From positions 1 to 20,886 of IMG/VR virus record IMGVR_UViG_3300035670_001426: a stretch of DNA of 20,886 nucleotides, one strand, 5' to 3'. This document shows positions 15,084-20,886 of the stretch, in pieces. Each line of letters starts with the position of its first letter. Position 1 is the stretch's first letter. The notes beneath the pieces are model-generated. The model made no database searches. It worked only from the letters and a program-made list of their open reading frames with translations, and was not told the DNA's origin. Position numbers and translations under genes: made by a program. The stretch comes from a virus.

Positions 15084-17414
15084 ATGAGTGTTGTACGGTT
15101 TCACGAAAAAGCAGTGCAGATATTTGCCTGTAAACAAAATGCAGAATTTAATAGTGCTGTAAAAAGCCTTGAAGACACTACGGGTACCGTGCAGTTTGGT
15201 AGCTCAAAAGTGCTTACTGTTCCCGCGCTTGCTACTGGTAATGTGCTTACTATTGGCACAGTTACATTTACTGCGAGTGGTGCTGTAAGCGCAGCCGACC
15301 TTAAGCGTCGTTTGTTGGATGATGCGGTAGCAGTTACAAACCTTACTGTAAGTGCAGGGACGTTACCGATTCTTGAGGATATTGGTGGGGCACAGGTATT
15401 GGTATTTAGTCCTGGTTCTGCTACGTTTTCAACGGTAATTAGTGGCACAGGAGTAACGCTAACACTCTCAGACGCATCAACTAAATACGTTGTTGGTGGG
15501 CCTGATTGCCGTTTTAAGTATCAAGAGGCTGAGGGGGATGGACTGGGCCAAGCTACGGTTGGTATGTATATTAGGCGTGGTGGCGCAACAGATGTTAATA
15601 TCGGTAGAATCGAATCTATATTGACGAACACTGTTTTGCTTTTGGAAAACCTTGACGATACTGCCAGGGCAACAGAAAATAAATACTTTGATTACTCTTT
15701 CGACTTCGGCCCTAAAAATGCCGTAGCAGTGCTAAACTTGACGTATTCACTTGAAACTACAAGTGAAGCCTTTTTGTATAGCGGGGATGAAAATGAGATT
15801 GATGAAAAAACCGTCATTACTGACCGCTATGGTAAGATTGATTTTGAAACCTTTGTTCCCGCAGTAGATACGGCTTATGCAAGCAAGACGCTAGTTGGCG
15901 ACTACATACCTATGGGTGACTTCTTTAATGCCACGGGCCTTAAAGCAGATACAAGTGTGGCTGGAAGCGTTACTTACACTACAGAAAATTCAGTAGATTC
16001 TTATTTAACTATTGAAATTCGTCGTTCATCATCTTCAAGTACTTTCAACACGCAAGAAAAGGCATTTACCTATACTGACGTTAGGGGGACTGTTGATTTT
16101 GACGCAGTTATCGGTACTAAGGCTAAGTTGAAATGGGCCTTTATGGGTAACTTTAAGCGAGTAACTGATAAACAGCGCATAACGCCTGACCCGGCTACTA
16201 GAGCGTTGCAGAAGTCTCGTATTGCTGCAAACATTTCAGCTGACTCGTTGGACACTTGTCAGATGGACTTGGAAAGTTTTGCTACAAAAATTCAGTTTTT
16301 GTCTAGTTTGCCTGCCGGAGGGGGCATTTCATTAGGTGGGTTAAAACTTAATGCAACAAGCGCAATAACTGTTAGTGACCTTACCAGATACTTTACAAAT
16401 GGAATTGAAGGACTGCCTAATGGCATGGAAGCCTCTGCATTAAATAAGCTGTTTGGGTTTGGTAAAAAGTATAAAATTACACTTCCAGCAACTATTAGCG
16501 CAGGGCAGTCTGTTACGGTAGGAAACTACGTTTTAACCGTAAAAACAGGTAGGGCAGATAGAACTGCCGCAAATATAGCTAATATACTAATCGCTCTTGG
16601 GTCTGAAAAAGGTGAAACACCGGCTAACCTGGCAAAAGTAAACGCTAATTACACAAATTTTACAGTAACCCTTCGAGAGGCCAACGACTACCCCACAGGG
16701 TCTACTATAAAAGCCATCTTAGCTTCTTACACAATCTCTAATGTCGATGGAGAAACTGGACAAGTGTATTTTTCTGGAACTAGCATAAATGGAACATCAA
16801 GTGTGCCTTCCGAGTTTGCTAGAACTACGGCAACGTCAGGTGTAACTTCTGCGATTATAGCGGCAAATTATTTCACAGGTGCTTTGGCTGGTTACACTAC
16901 AACCAAAGATAAAGCTACTGATACCGTTGTGTTTTCACCTGTTTTGCCAAATAGAGGGACTACGGCATTGCCTGTTGATGGTTCCGTGGCCTCAACAAGT
17001 AGTTCTGGTGACGTTAGTATTAGCATAGGCTCTATATCAAAAGCCAGTGCCCTTACTATGGTCGATGGACGCAAGAATGTCTGCTTTGATAAACTTTCAT
17101 CGCCCAACTTCAGTAGCAAAGAATATGTTAGGATTCAAACGGGTTGTGGTGACGGTTGGTCACGCGGTTCCGTCCCAACTGACGTAAGCCTTACCATCAC
17201 TGAAGAACAGGCGAACGCATCTTATAATCCTGACAATCACTTGGAAGAAGACCATGCGCTTTACGTTAAATGGACTAGCGGAAGTGGCTACGTGCTGGTT
17301 AAATTTAACAAATTGCAACTTGTTAAAGTAACTAATAGCACTGTTGGTAACTATGCCGGACAAGACCTTTCTTTCAGAAAGATTGGCATATCTTCAATTA
17401 CGCTGAAGGGCTAA
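15084..17414 (+). CDS. Tail tube-like protein with two beta-rich insertions
   Basis: 776 residues, about three times lambda gpV (246). The position after the U-like gene and a strong GAGGT site 7 nt before the ATG suit the major tail tube subunit. The core is residues about 1-37, 134-403 and 651-776. It includes GQATVGMYIRRGGATDVNIG, a stretch with KLKWAFMGNFKRVTDKQRIT, and a C-terminal part with NKLQLVKVTNSTVGNYAGQD and SFRKIGISSITLKG, which resembles the end of tube or tail-sheath-like subunits. Two Thr/Ser/Ala/Gly-rich insertions, residues about 38-133 and 404-650, resemble the module in the decoration protein. Tube subunits stack as hexameric rings around the tape measure. It could alternatively be a tail-surface protein while another gene makes the tube. 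Confidence 0.65.
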   Translation: MSVVRFHEKAVQIFACKQNAEFNSAVKSLEDTTGTVQFGSSKVLTVPALATGNVLTIGTVTFTASGAVSAADLKRRLLDDAVAVTNLTVSAGTLPILEDIGGAQVLVFSPGSATFSTVISGTGVTLTLSDASTKYVVGGPDCRFKYQEAEGDGLGQATVGMYIRRGGATDVNIGRIESILTNTVLLLENLDDTARATENKYFDYSFDFGPKNAVAVLNLTYSLETTSEAFLYSGDENEIDEKTVITDRYGKIDFETFVPAVDTAYASKTLVGDYIPMGDFFNATGLKADTSVAGSVTYTTENSVDSYLTIEIRRSSSSSTFNTQEKAFTYTDVRGTVDFDAVIGTKAKLKWAFMGNFKRVTDKQRITPDPATRALQKSRIAANISADSLDTCQMDLESFATKIQFLSSLPAGGGISLGGLKLNATSAITVSDLTRYFTNGIEGLPNGMEASALNKLFGFGKKYKITLPATISAGQSVTVGNYVLTVKTGRADRTAANIANILIALGSEKGETPANLAKVNANYTNFTVTLREANDYPTGSTIKAILASYTISNVDGETGQVYFSGTSINGTSSVPSEFARTTATSGVTSAIIAANYFTGALAGYTTTKDKATDTVVFSPVLPNRGTTALPVDGSVASTSSSGDVSISIGSISKASALTMVDGRKNVCFDKLSSPNFSSKEYVRIQTGCGDGWSRGSVPTDVSLTITEEQANASYNPDNHLEEDHALYVKWTSGSGYVLVKFNKLQLVKVTNSTVGNYAGQDLSFRKIGISSITLKG
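15195..15482 (+). other. First beta module inserted in the tail tube protein
   Basis: Codes residues about 38-133. VLTVPALATGNVLTIGTVTF leads into TASGAVSAADLKRRL, then QVLVFSPGSATFSTVIS. The strand-then-SAAD-helix order matches LTFTTTGIVSAADVVK of the decoration protein (11871-12200). Boundaries are approximate and set by where the tube-like core breaks off and resumes. Confidence 0.55.
16293..17033 (+). other. Second, compound beta insertion in the tail tube protein
   Basis: Codes residues about 404-650. Three related segments are visible: ISLGGLKLNATSAITVSDLT (about 415-434); QSVTVGNYVLTVKTGRADRT with a following AANIANIL helix (about 475-502); and NYFTGALAGYTTTKDKATDT with VVFSPVLPN (about 595-623). 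The last matches FTAGALTGFHTYKSS ... SVLFVSTSPN of the decoration protein closely in order and spacing. Confidence 0.55.
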
Positions 17415-17415
17415 T

Positions 17416-17856
17416 ATGGCTCTCATTACTTCTACAGAATGCCTTAAAATTTTCGGGCATCCTAGTTCTGAGAAGTACATGAAAATGTGGGATGTGCCTA
17501 CTCCGTTGGAGATAGGCGCAATCCCAAAGCGTATCTATTGTTCTACTTTGCTTCCTCTTGCATTAGAGGAAGCATTTAGAAACTTAATAGACGCTGACAT
17601 TGTAAATGAACTACGAACGTGGGATGGCTGCTATAACCTTCGCCTTAAAAAAGGTGGAAGCACCTATAGTATGCACGCATGGGGGCTTGCGATAGATGTC
17701 AATGCAGCATGGAATGGTTTTGGTAAGCCGCCAAAACTATCGCAGGCATTTGTAGATTGCTTCACTAGCGAGGGTTTTGAGTGGGGAGGTAAATGGAAAA
17801 CTCCAGATGGTATGCACTTTGAACTCAGTAAAGAGTTCATCCTTAAACATAGCTAA
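17416..17856 (+). CDS. M15-family peptidase, probable endolysin
   Basis: 146 residues, full length for a small phage D-Ala-D-Ala carboxypeptidase or L-Ala-D-Glu endopeptidase. The zinc motif STYSMHAWGLAIDVN supplies H87 and D94. The second motif, FEWGGKW...PDGMHFEL, supplies H134, with D131 as the likely catalytic acid or base by analogy with the family. No signal peptide is present, so release would depend on a holin. The gene begins 1 nt after the tube gene (GAAGGG ribosome site) and lies among structural genes. It could be a lysis endolysin or a virion-carried peptidoglycan hydrolase used at entry. Confidence 0.88.
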   Translation: MALITSTECLKIFGHPSSEKYMKMWDVPTPLEIGAIPKRIYCSTLLPLALEEAFRNLIDADIVNELRTWDGCYNLRLKKGGSTYSMHAWGLAIDVNAAWNGFGKPPKLSQAFVDCFTSEGFEWGGKWKTPDGMHFELSKEFILKHS

Positions 17857-17867
17857 ATTGGTGATTT

Positions 17868-18731
17868 ATGGCCGTTGACGCTGCAAGTACCGCTACCACT
17901 GGTAGTGAATTTTCAATGTTAGATACATTACTTAAAGGTGCAAATATGGGTAATTTATTCGGTGGCAATGATTCAAATAACCTTATCGGTGGACTTATAC
18001 TTGGCTCGCTGATGCGAAACGGTGGCAATTTGTGGGGGCCAACCAACGGTGTAGCCATTGACCCAAATGCCCAAAAGCTTGCTATTGATGCCGCCGTTTC
18101 AGCCGCTTTGGCTAATGCCAACCAGGCTAACAACAATAGCATGTTGCTTCTGAAAGACATACAGGACTCCTCCCAAGAAGTAATATCTTCTATTAGCGCG
18201 GCTGAAAATGCCATTAACGCTAGCATTACGCAAGGCAATCAAACGATCCTCATCCAGCAGTTGCAAGCCCAAATTGCCAACTTGATGGGGCAAGGGGAAA
18301 TTAAGACGGCTATCGCTACCACAAGTGGCAATATCGTCAATGAGATTCATGAATCTGAATCCGCCTTGTCTTCGCAGATGAATGCTCTCAACACCAATAT
18401 GTTGCAGGGCTTTAATAATGTTACGAGAGAAATCACCGCAGATGGTGATAAAACTCGTACTATGATTATGGCGAATCTTGTCACGGAACTTAATAATCAA
18501 ATTGCTGACTTGCGTACTCGCAGTGCAGTTGACGCAGGTGGGGTAAATGTTACTAATAACATTAACCAGAACCAAATGCAGATGCAGCAGCAACAGCAGG
18601 CTATTTTGCAAAGTACCCTTTTGCAGCAACTCGTAGGGGAAATACAAAAGAATACGCAAAGTGTAGTTAACTTAGGCACTATGTCAGGTGGGGCAGGGCA
18701 GCAAACTGCGGCTAACACCAAAGTGTATTGA
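17868..18731 (+). CDS. Coiled-coil phage protein of unknown function
   Basis: 287 residues; I do not recognise a named family. The N-terminus has a Gly/Asn-rich patch (LFGGNDSNNLIGGLILGSLM), then Ala-rich helix (AAVSAALANANQANN). A long heptad-like coiled coil covers about 95-220 (ILIQQLQAQIANLMGQ, ESALSSQMNALNTNM). Near the end come VTNNINQNQ, a Gln/Met-rich run and a C-terminal VNLGTMSGGAGQQ. Similar layouts (Gly-rich head, coiled coil, NNINQNQ and poly-Gln near the end) are common in uncharacterised phage proteins next to tail genes. It is probably a virion-associated trimer or fibre-stalk protein, which is inference. GGTGA lies 5 nt before the ATG. No TM helix or signal peptide. Confidence 0.75.
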   Translation: MAVDAASTATTGSEFSMLDTLLKGANMGNLFGGNDSNNLIGGLILGSLMRNGGNLWGPTNGVAIDPNAQKLAIDAAVSAALANANQANNNSMLLLKDIQDSSQEVISSISAAENAINASITQGNQTILIQQLQAQIANLMGQGEIKTAIATTSGNIVNEIHESESALSSQMNALNTNMLQGFNNVTREITADGDKTRTMIMANLVTELNNQIADLRTRSAVDAGGVNVTNNINQNQMQMQQQQQAILQSTLLQQLVGEIQKNTQSVVNLGTMSGGAGQQTAANTKVY

Positions 18732-18756
18732 AAAAAGGATGAAAAAGAGGTAAAAT
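18728..18756 (+). promoter_or_regulatory. Putative sigma70-like promoter for the accessory gene cluster
   Basis: TTGAAA (18728-18733), 17-nt purine-rich spacer, TAAAAT (18751-18756). Hexamers and spacing are identical to the minus-strand candidate at 6104-6132. It overlaps the stop codon of the previous gene and lies about 33 bp before the next ATG, where a new transcript would be expected. Caution: the spacer is A/G-rich and contains a GAGGT that could be a ribosome site instead. Confidence 0.45.
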
Positions 18757-18784
18757 ATGGCCTTAAAATCCTTGAAAGGCCATA
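18756..18784 (+). promoter_or_regulatory. Perfect 9-bp inverted repeat before the next gene
   Basis: TATGGCCTT (18756-18764) and AAGGCCATA (18776-18784) are exact reverse complements, separated by 11 nt. It begins on the last base of the putative -10 box and ends 4 nt before the ATG at 18789, covering the AAGG that would act as that gene's ribosome site. It could be an operator, an mRNA hairpin limiting translation, or both. There is no T-run, so it is not an intrinsic terminator. Confidence 0.5.
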
Positions 18785-18822
18785 ATTCATGTATGATATT
18801 GCCTCTTTACAAGCGCAATTAG
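18757..18822 (+). CDS. Possible 21-residue leader peptide overlapping the next gene
   Basis: ATG 18757 is preceded by GAGGT at 18747-18751 with a 5-nt spacing, the best ribosome site in this gap. It reads MALKSLKGHNSCMILPLYKR, one more residue (N), then TAG. It runs across the inverted repeat and 34 nt into the following gene in a different frame. If translated, ribosomes would open the hairpin and expose the next gene's AAGG site. It can only be made from transcripts that start upstream, not from the promoter at 18728-18756. Speculative. Confidence 0.25.
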   Translation: MALKSLKGHNSCMILPLYKRN

Positions 18823-19211
18823 CCCAACTTCAAGCATCCTTACGGACACAACCGGCTACGCAAGCCGCGCCACCTGTAAGTGACGCTAACGCTAACAGCG
18901 TTAGTAGCGTTAGTAGCGTTAGCAGCCGAGACTATTTGCGAAGCATTGTAAAGGAAGTTTTAATGGAAGAAGTAGAGGCGGCTAAAGTTGCTATGCAGCA
19001 GAAAGCCGCCACTACCCCGCAAGAGCCTGTTTCTGCGGTAAGTCATTTAATGCGAAGCATCGGTAACGCATTAGATGAAAATGACCAAGTGTTTCTAACG
19101 AAGCATATTGCATCAGTAGAGAGTGAACTTCCTAAGTTCTTAGAGACAGAGGATGGTAAATTAGCTATCCACTCATTCATACTTTACTTAAAGGGTATTT
19201 ATGGAAATTAA
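18789..19211 (+). CDS. Hypothetical protein with N-terminal coiled coil and Ser/Val repeat
   Basis: 140 residues, not recognised. An N-terminal helix (IASLQAQLAQLQASLRTQPA) is followed by a low-complexity linker whose SVSSVSSVSS comes from 9-bp tandem DNA repeats. An acidic/helical region (DYLRSIVKEVLMEEVEAAK) comes next, and a C-terminal helical domain ends LAIHSFILYLKGIYGN. It is soluble, with no TM segment. The start at 18789 has only AAGG upstream, inside the inverted repeat. It overlaps the next gene by 11 nt, so the two are probably translated together. An assembly or chaperone-type role next to fibre genes is possible but not supported by any motif. Confidence 0.7.
   Translation: MYDIASLQAQLAQLQASLRTQPATQAAPPVSDANANSVSSVSSVSSRDYLRSIVKEVLMEEVEAAKVAMQQKAATTPQEPVSAVSHLMRSIGNALDENDQVFLTKHIASVESELPKFLETEDGKLAIHSFILYLKGIYGN
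18883..18923 (+). repeat. 9-bp tandem repeats with flanking inverted copies
   Basis: Three direct copies of AGCGTTAGT (the last ends in C) lie at 18897-18923. They are preceded by GCTAACGCTAAC, the reverse complement of the same unit, so the stretch can fold into a long hairpin. It lies in frame in the 18789 gene and encodes alternating Ala/Asn then Ser/Val residues. Confidence 0.8.
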
Positions 19212-19434
19212 GCACATAATTAAACCATCAGCGGATGAAGTTAAGAATTTATTTAACGTCATCAAAGTTCCGGCAACCATAGTATACCCTAGCGTAGCAT
19301 TGCAAGAAGCGGCAATAGACGCCACTATGATAGAATTTGAAAGTCTGCTTACTAGCTATGTTATGGAAGCATTTGAACTAGGGAAGAAAATGGCTAAGGC
19401 AGATATGAAAGATAGAGAAATGTATTCTGCGTAA
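19201..19434 (+). CDS. Small hypothetical protein
   Basis: 77 residues, not recognised. It is mixed charge and mostly helical (EAAIDATMIEFESLLTSYVM, EAFELGKKMAKADMKDREM). There is no TM, signal peptide or catalytic motif. AAAGGG lies about 5 nt before the ATG, and the start overlaps the previous stop by 11 nt, so it is a coupled gene in the accessory cluster. A partner of the 140-residue neighbour is likely from the overlap, but the function is unknown. Confidence 0.7.
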   Translation: MEIKHIIKPSADEVKNLFNVIKVPATIVYPSVALQEAAIDATMIEFESLLTSYVMEAFELGKKMAKADMKDREMYSA

Positions 19435-19452
19435 CGCAAATTAGGTGGCGTT

Positions 19453-19812
19453 ATGGCTAATTTAACAATACAAAGTGAAACTACACGGATAAACTTCATT
19501 GAGTACATAGGCGATACTGTATTGATGCAGTTTGCCTATAAAGATGCCGATGGGGTGATGATTGATTTATTAAACACAACTGTGTCAATGGAAATTAGAC
19601 GTGACCAGTTAGACGCCGTACCAATAGCTAGTTTTAGCTCAACGGATGGCAGCATTGATATTACAGGGGCGGAAGCGAATATAAAGGTTATAATTAGTGC
19701 AACCCAAAGCGCAACCTTTTCATCTGGCGATTACTTCTATTTTATAGCAACGGAAACTGACGGGTTTGTAAATACACTTATAACAGGTAAGATAATCATG
19801 AAGGTGCGGTAA
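19453..19812 (+). CDS. Beta-sandwich virion protein, BppU N-domain-like pattern
   Basis: 119 residues. The order is GDTVLMQFAYKDADGVMIDL, a strand with VSMEIRR, GSIDITGAEANIKVIISA, then a last segment with SGDYFYFIATETDG and LITGKIIMKV. This is a recurrent small phage structural domain: a strand pair with D-x-x-G-x-x-I-D-L, a strand I-R, then A-x-x-T...F-x-x-G-x-Y-x-Y. It is found in baseplate or fibre-linked proteins, related in plan to the N-domain of BppU. It is probably a connector or adapter for receptor-binding proteins. A strong AGGTGG site precedes the ATG. It is the first of several small beta proteins in a row. Confidence 0.6.
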   Translation: MANLTIQSETTRINFIEYIGDTVLMQFAYKDADGVMIDLLNTTVSMEIRRDQLDAVPIASFSSTDGSIDITGAEANIKVIISATQSATFSSGDYFYFIATETDGFVNTLITGKIIMKVR

Positions 19813-19813
19813 C

Positions 19814-20218
19814 ATGGCTGACACCATTTATGTAGTACAATCACCTGTAATAAGAACCGTAGAAGTAATAGGGCAGAAATCCCTTCAAACTATTGAGGCT
19901 ATTAAGCAAGGGCCGCCTGGGATACCCCATAGGTATACTGAACTTGCAAGAACGCTGTCGATTCCGGCTAACTTAGTTAGCGTAGAGCTATTGCCAGTCA
20001 ATAGAACTAGGCTTGCTTTTAGCATCTATAATAACTCAACCGATGCTATTCTTAAGGTGGCTTTTGGTGAAATCGCCACAAACGCGACATTTAGCCATCT
20101 TCTTTACCCAGATGACACTTTAGTATGGGATACGGTGATGTATACCGGCCCTATTTATGGATACTGGAACTTAGAACAAGGTACAGCACAGGTACTTGAA
20201 CTTTATTCACCAGTTTAG
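19814..20218 (+). CDS. Small virion protein with short collagen-like linker
   Basis: 134 residues. The N-terminus (TIYVVQSPVIRTVEVIGQKS) looks like an attachment strand segment. A short collagen-like QGPPGIP follows at about residues 32-38. The C-terminal beta domain has RLAFSIYNNSTDAILKVAFG and VMYTGPIYGYWNLEQGTAQV. The C-terminal pattern (N-R-x-x-x-x-I-x-N-x-S ... Y-x-G-x-I-x-G-x-W ... A-x-V-x-E) recurs in small phage particle proteins, often next to fibres. It is probably a trimeric, surface-exposed virion component. AAGGTG lies 7 nt before the ATG. Two base pairs separate it from the previous gene. Confidence 0.6.
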   Translation: MADTIYVVQSPVIRTVEVIGQKSLQTIEAIKQGPPGIPHRYTELARTLSIPANLVSVELLPVNRTRLAFSIYNNSTDAILKVAFGEIATNATFSHLLYPDDTLVWDTVMYTGPIYGYWNLEQGTAQVLELYSPV

Positions 20219-20257
20219 AGTGTACCCACCTTAGCCAAAGCATACTTAAAAACAATT

Positions 20258-20518
20258 ATGAGTACGATTAAGCGAGCCATTAGAACACACATGGGGGGTA
20301 ATACTAGGTATCATTTCACCGAGCCACAAAAAACTTGGGCAATCGCGCATAATAAAAAAACAGATTTCTTGAGTTATCAAGTCTTTGACTTACAAGGTAG
20401 AAGACAGATACCAAGCCACACCTTAACTACAAACGAGTTAATCCTATCGTTCACCTATCCAACTGCTGGATATGTCGATATTGCCTTTGGTGTTGGACGT
20501 ACAAATGAAATATACTGA
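20258..20518 (+). CDS. Small tail-fibre-type beta domain protein
   Basis: 86 residues. The pattern is HFTEPQKTWAIAHNKKTDFL, then YQVFDLQGRRQIPSH, then NELILSFTYPTAGYVDIAFG. W-x-I-x-H-N, followed by V-x-D-x-x-G, then a strand ending in S-F-x-x-P-x-x-G, is a common small beta unit in phage fibre and neck-fibre proteins. It probably contacts a host ligand or links fibres; the target is unknown. There is no clear ribosome site at the ATG, so translation may depend on coupling or internal initiation. A 39-bp gap (20219-20257) separates it from the previous gene and shows no clear promoter. Confidence 0.6.
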   Translation: MSTIKRAIRTHMGGNTRYHFTEPQKTWAIAHNKKTDFLSYQVFDLQGRRQIPSHTLTTNELILSFTYPTAGYVDIAFGVGRTNEIY

Positions 20519-20720
20519 AGCTACCTTGGTCAAAGTTAAAGACTTACATCTTGCTGCCTACATGAAATATCATGGGGCAGTATTCATAGAATATAAAAGT
20601 AACTATTTTTGGTTTGAGACAGACTTATCTGAGTCTAAGTGGAGAGTCCGGCACAGTAATAGCTGTTGCCGTGGAGTGGACAATGAACTTTTCTCACTTA
20701 AAAAATTCTTGAGGTCTTAA
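20505..20720 (+). CDS. Small phage protein, DUF5659-like
   Basis: 71 residues from ATG 20505; a longer in-frame ATG at 20472 also exists, but the shorter start begins the conserved part. The sequence VKVKDLHLAAYMKYHGAVFI, then YFWFETD, then RVRHSNS, CCRGVDNELFSLKKFLR follows the plan of a small phage family: helix L-x-L-A-A-x-L, a strand F-x-F-x-D, then V-D-x-x-x-x-x-x-x-x-L-K. The assignment to DUF5659 is from memory and unverified. Function unknown; such proteins often sit next to tail or fibre genes. It overlaps the previous gene by 14 nt. Confidence 0.5.
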   Translation: MKYTEATLVKVKDLHLAAYMKYHGAVFIEYKSNYFWFETDLSESKWRVRHSNSCCRGVDNELFSLKKFLRS

Positions 20721-20721
20721 T

Positions 20722-20886
20722 ATGGCTAATTTTCCTATTTATCACGGTATTACTCTTGCTGCTAATGCTTACATTGAAAATTTCCATGTAGAGCAACTTG
20801 CTGCCGATCCAGTTCCAGTCGCTGCTGGCCGCGCTTGGTATAACACCACCGACAAAGTTTGGAAGCATTCTACTCTGGATGCAACC
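20722..20886 (+). CDS. Start of probable tail fibre/adhesin protein (3' end beyond window)
   Basis: Open from ATG 20722 to the right edge, 55 codons. A strong GAGGT site lies 6 nt before the ATG. The peptide starts MANFPIYHGITLAANAYIEN and continues FHVEQLAADPVPVAAGR, AWYNTTDKVWKHSTLD. The P-x-A-G-R-x-W-Y-N-T-T-x-x-x-x-K pattern is typical of the N-terminus of large phage fibre or adhesin proteins. The size and receptor domain are not visible. Confidence 0.7.
   Translation, partial: MANFPIYHGITLAANAYIENFHVEQLAADPVPVAAGRAWYNTTDKVWKHSTLDAT

Noticed and set aside
18099-18659. 186-residue minus-strand ORF
   Set aside because: Antisense shadow of the coiled-coil protein gene, which has a good ribosome site and fits the operon.
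18756-18784. Intrinsic terminator
   Set aside because: The inverted repeat is perfect but is not followed by a T-run and lies just before a start codon.
18883-18923. CRISPR-like repeat array
   Set aside because: 9-bp repeats with no spacers, in frame inside a coding sequence.
20722-20886. Diversity-generating retroelement target in the fibre gene
   Set aside because: Only the 5' 55 codons are in the window; no variable/template repeat pair or reverse transcriptase is seen.

Overview
This window is a piece of a tailed-phage or prophage genome of the long-tailed, non-contractile (siphovirus) type. It carries a lambda-like virion module. The order terminase small subunit, GpA-type terminase, gpW-like connector, gpB-like portal, S49 protease with nested scaffold, gpD-like decoration and gpE-like major capsid protein is read directly from the translations. 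That module type is usual in phages of Gram-negative bacteria, so a Gram-negative host is likely. The DNA is AT-rich and nothing here identifies the host. No integrase, repressor, tRNA, CRISPR or transposon is visible.

Layout. (1) Bases 1-6086 are on the minus strand. Reading leftwards they hold a small one-TM holin-like protein, a tail-assembly chaperone pair made by a programmed -1 frameshift (G/GT), and a very long tape measure protein that runs off the left edge. (2) A 59-bp divergent gap (6087-6145) holds a good minus-strand promoter. (3) Bases 6146-17414 on the plus strand hold the packaging, capsid and neck genes and a very large tail-tube-like protein. (4) Bases 17416-18731 hold an M15 peptidase (probable endolysin) and a coiled-coil protein of unknown role. 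(5) Bases 18728-18788 are a small control region with a promoter-like sequence, a perfect inverted repeat and a possible leader ORF. (6) Bases 18789-20886 hold small accessory genes, beta-rich virion proteins and the start of a probable fibre or adhesin gene.

Working together: TerS and TerL recognise and cut DNA and pump it through the portal into a capsid built from the gpE-like protein with the nested scaffold, matured by the S49 protease and stabilised by the decoration protein. The Z-, FII- and U-like proteins join head to tail. The tube protein polymerises around the tape measure, helped by G/GT. The holin-like protein and M15 peptidase would release progeny.

Three things stand out. The G/GT frameshift signal is complete: a GGGAAAC heptamer, an 8-nt spacer and a GC-rich stem. 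The capsid decoration protein and the tail tube both carry insertions of a similar beta-rich module, resembling repeats of bacterial S-layer or adhesin proteins. Chaperone and tape measure genes are inverted relative to the lambda order, and two putative promoters, one per strand, share identical hexamers and spacing (TTGAAA-N17-TAAAAT).
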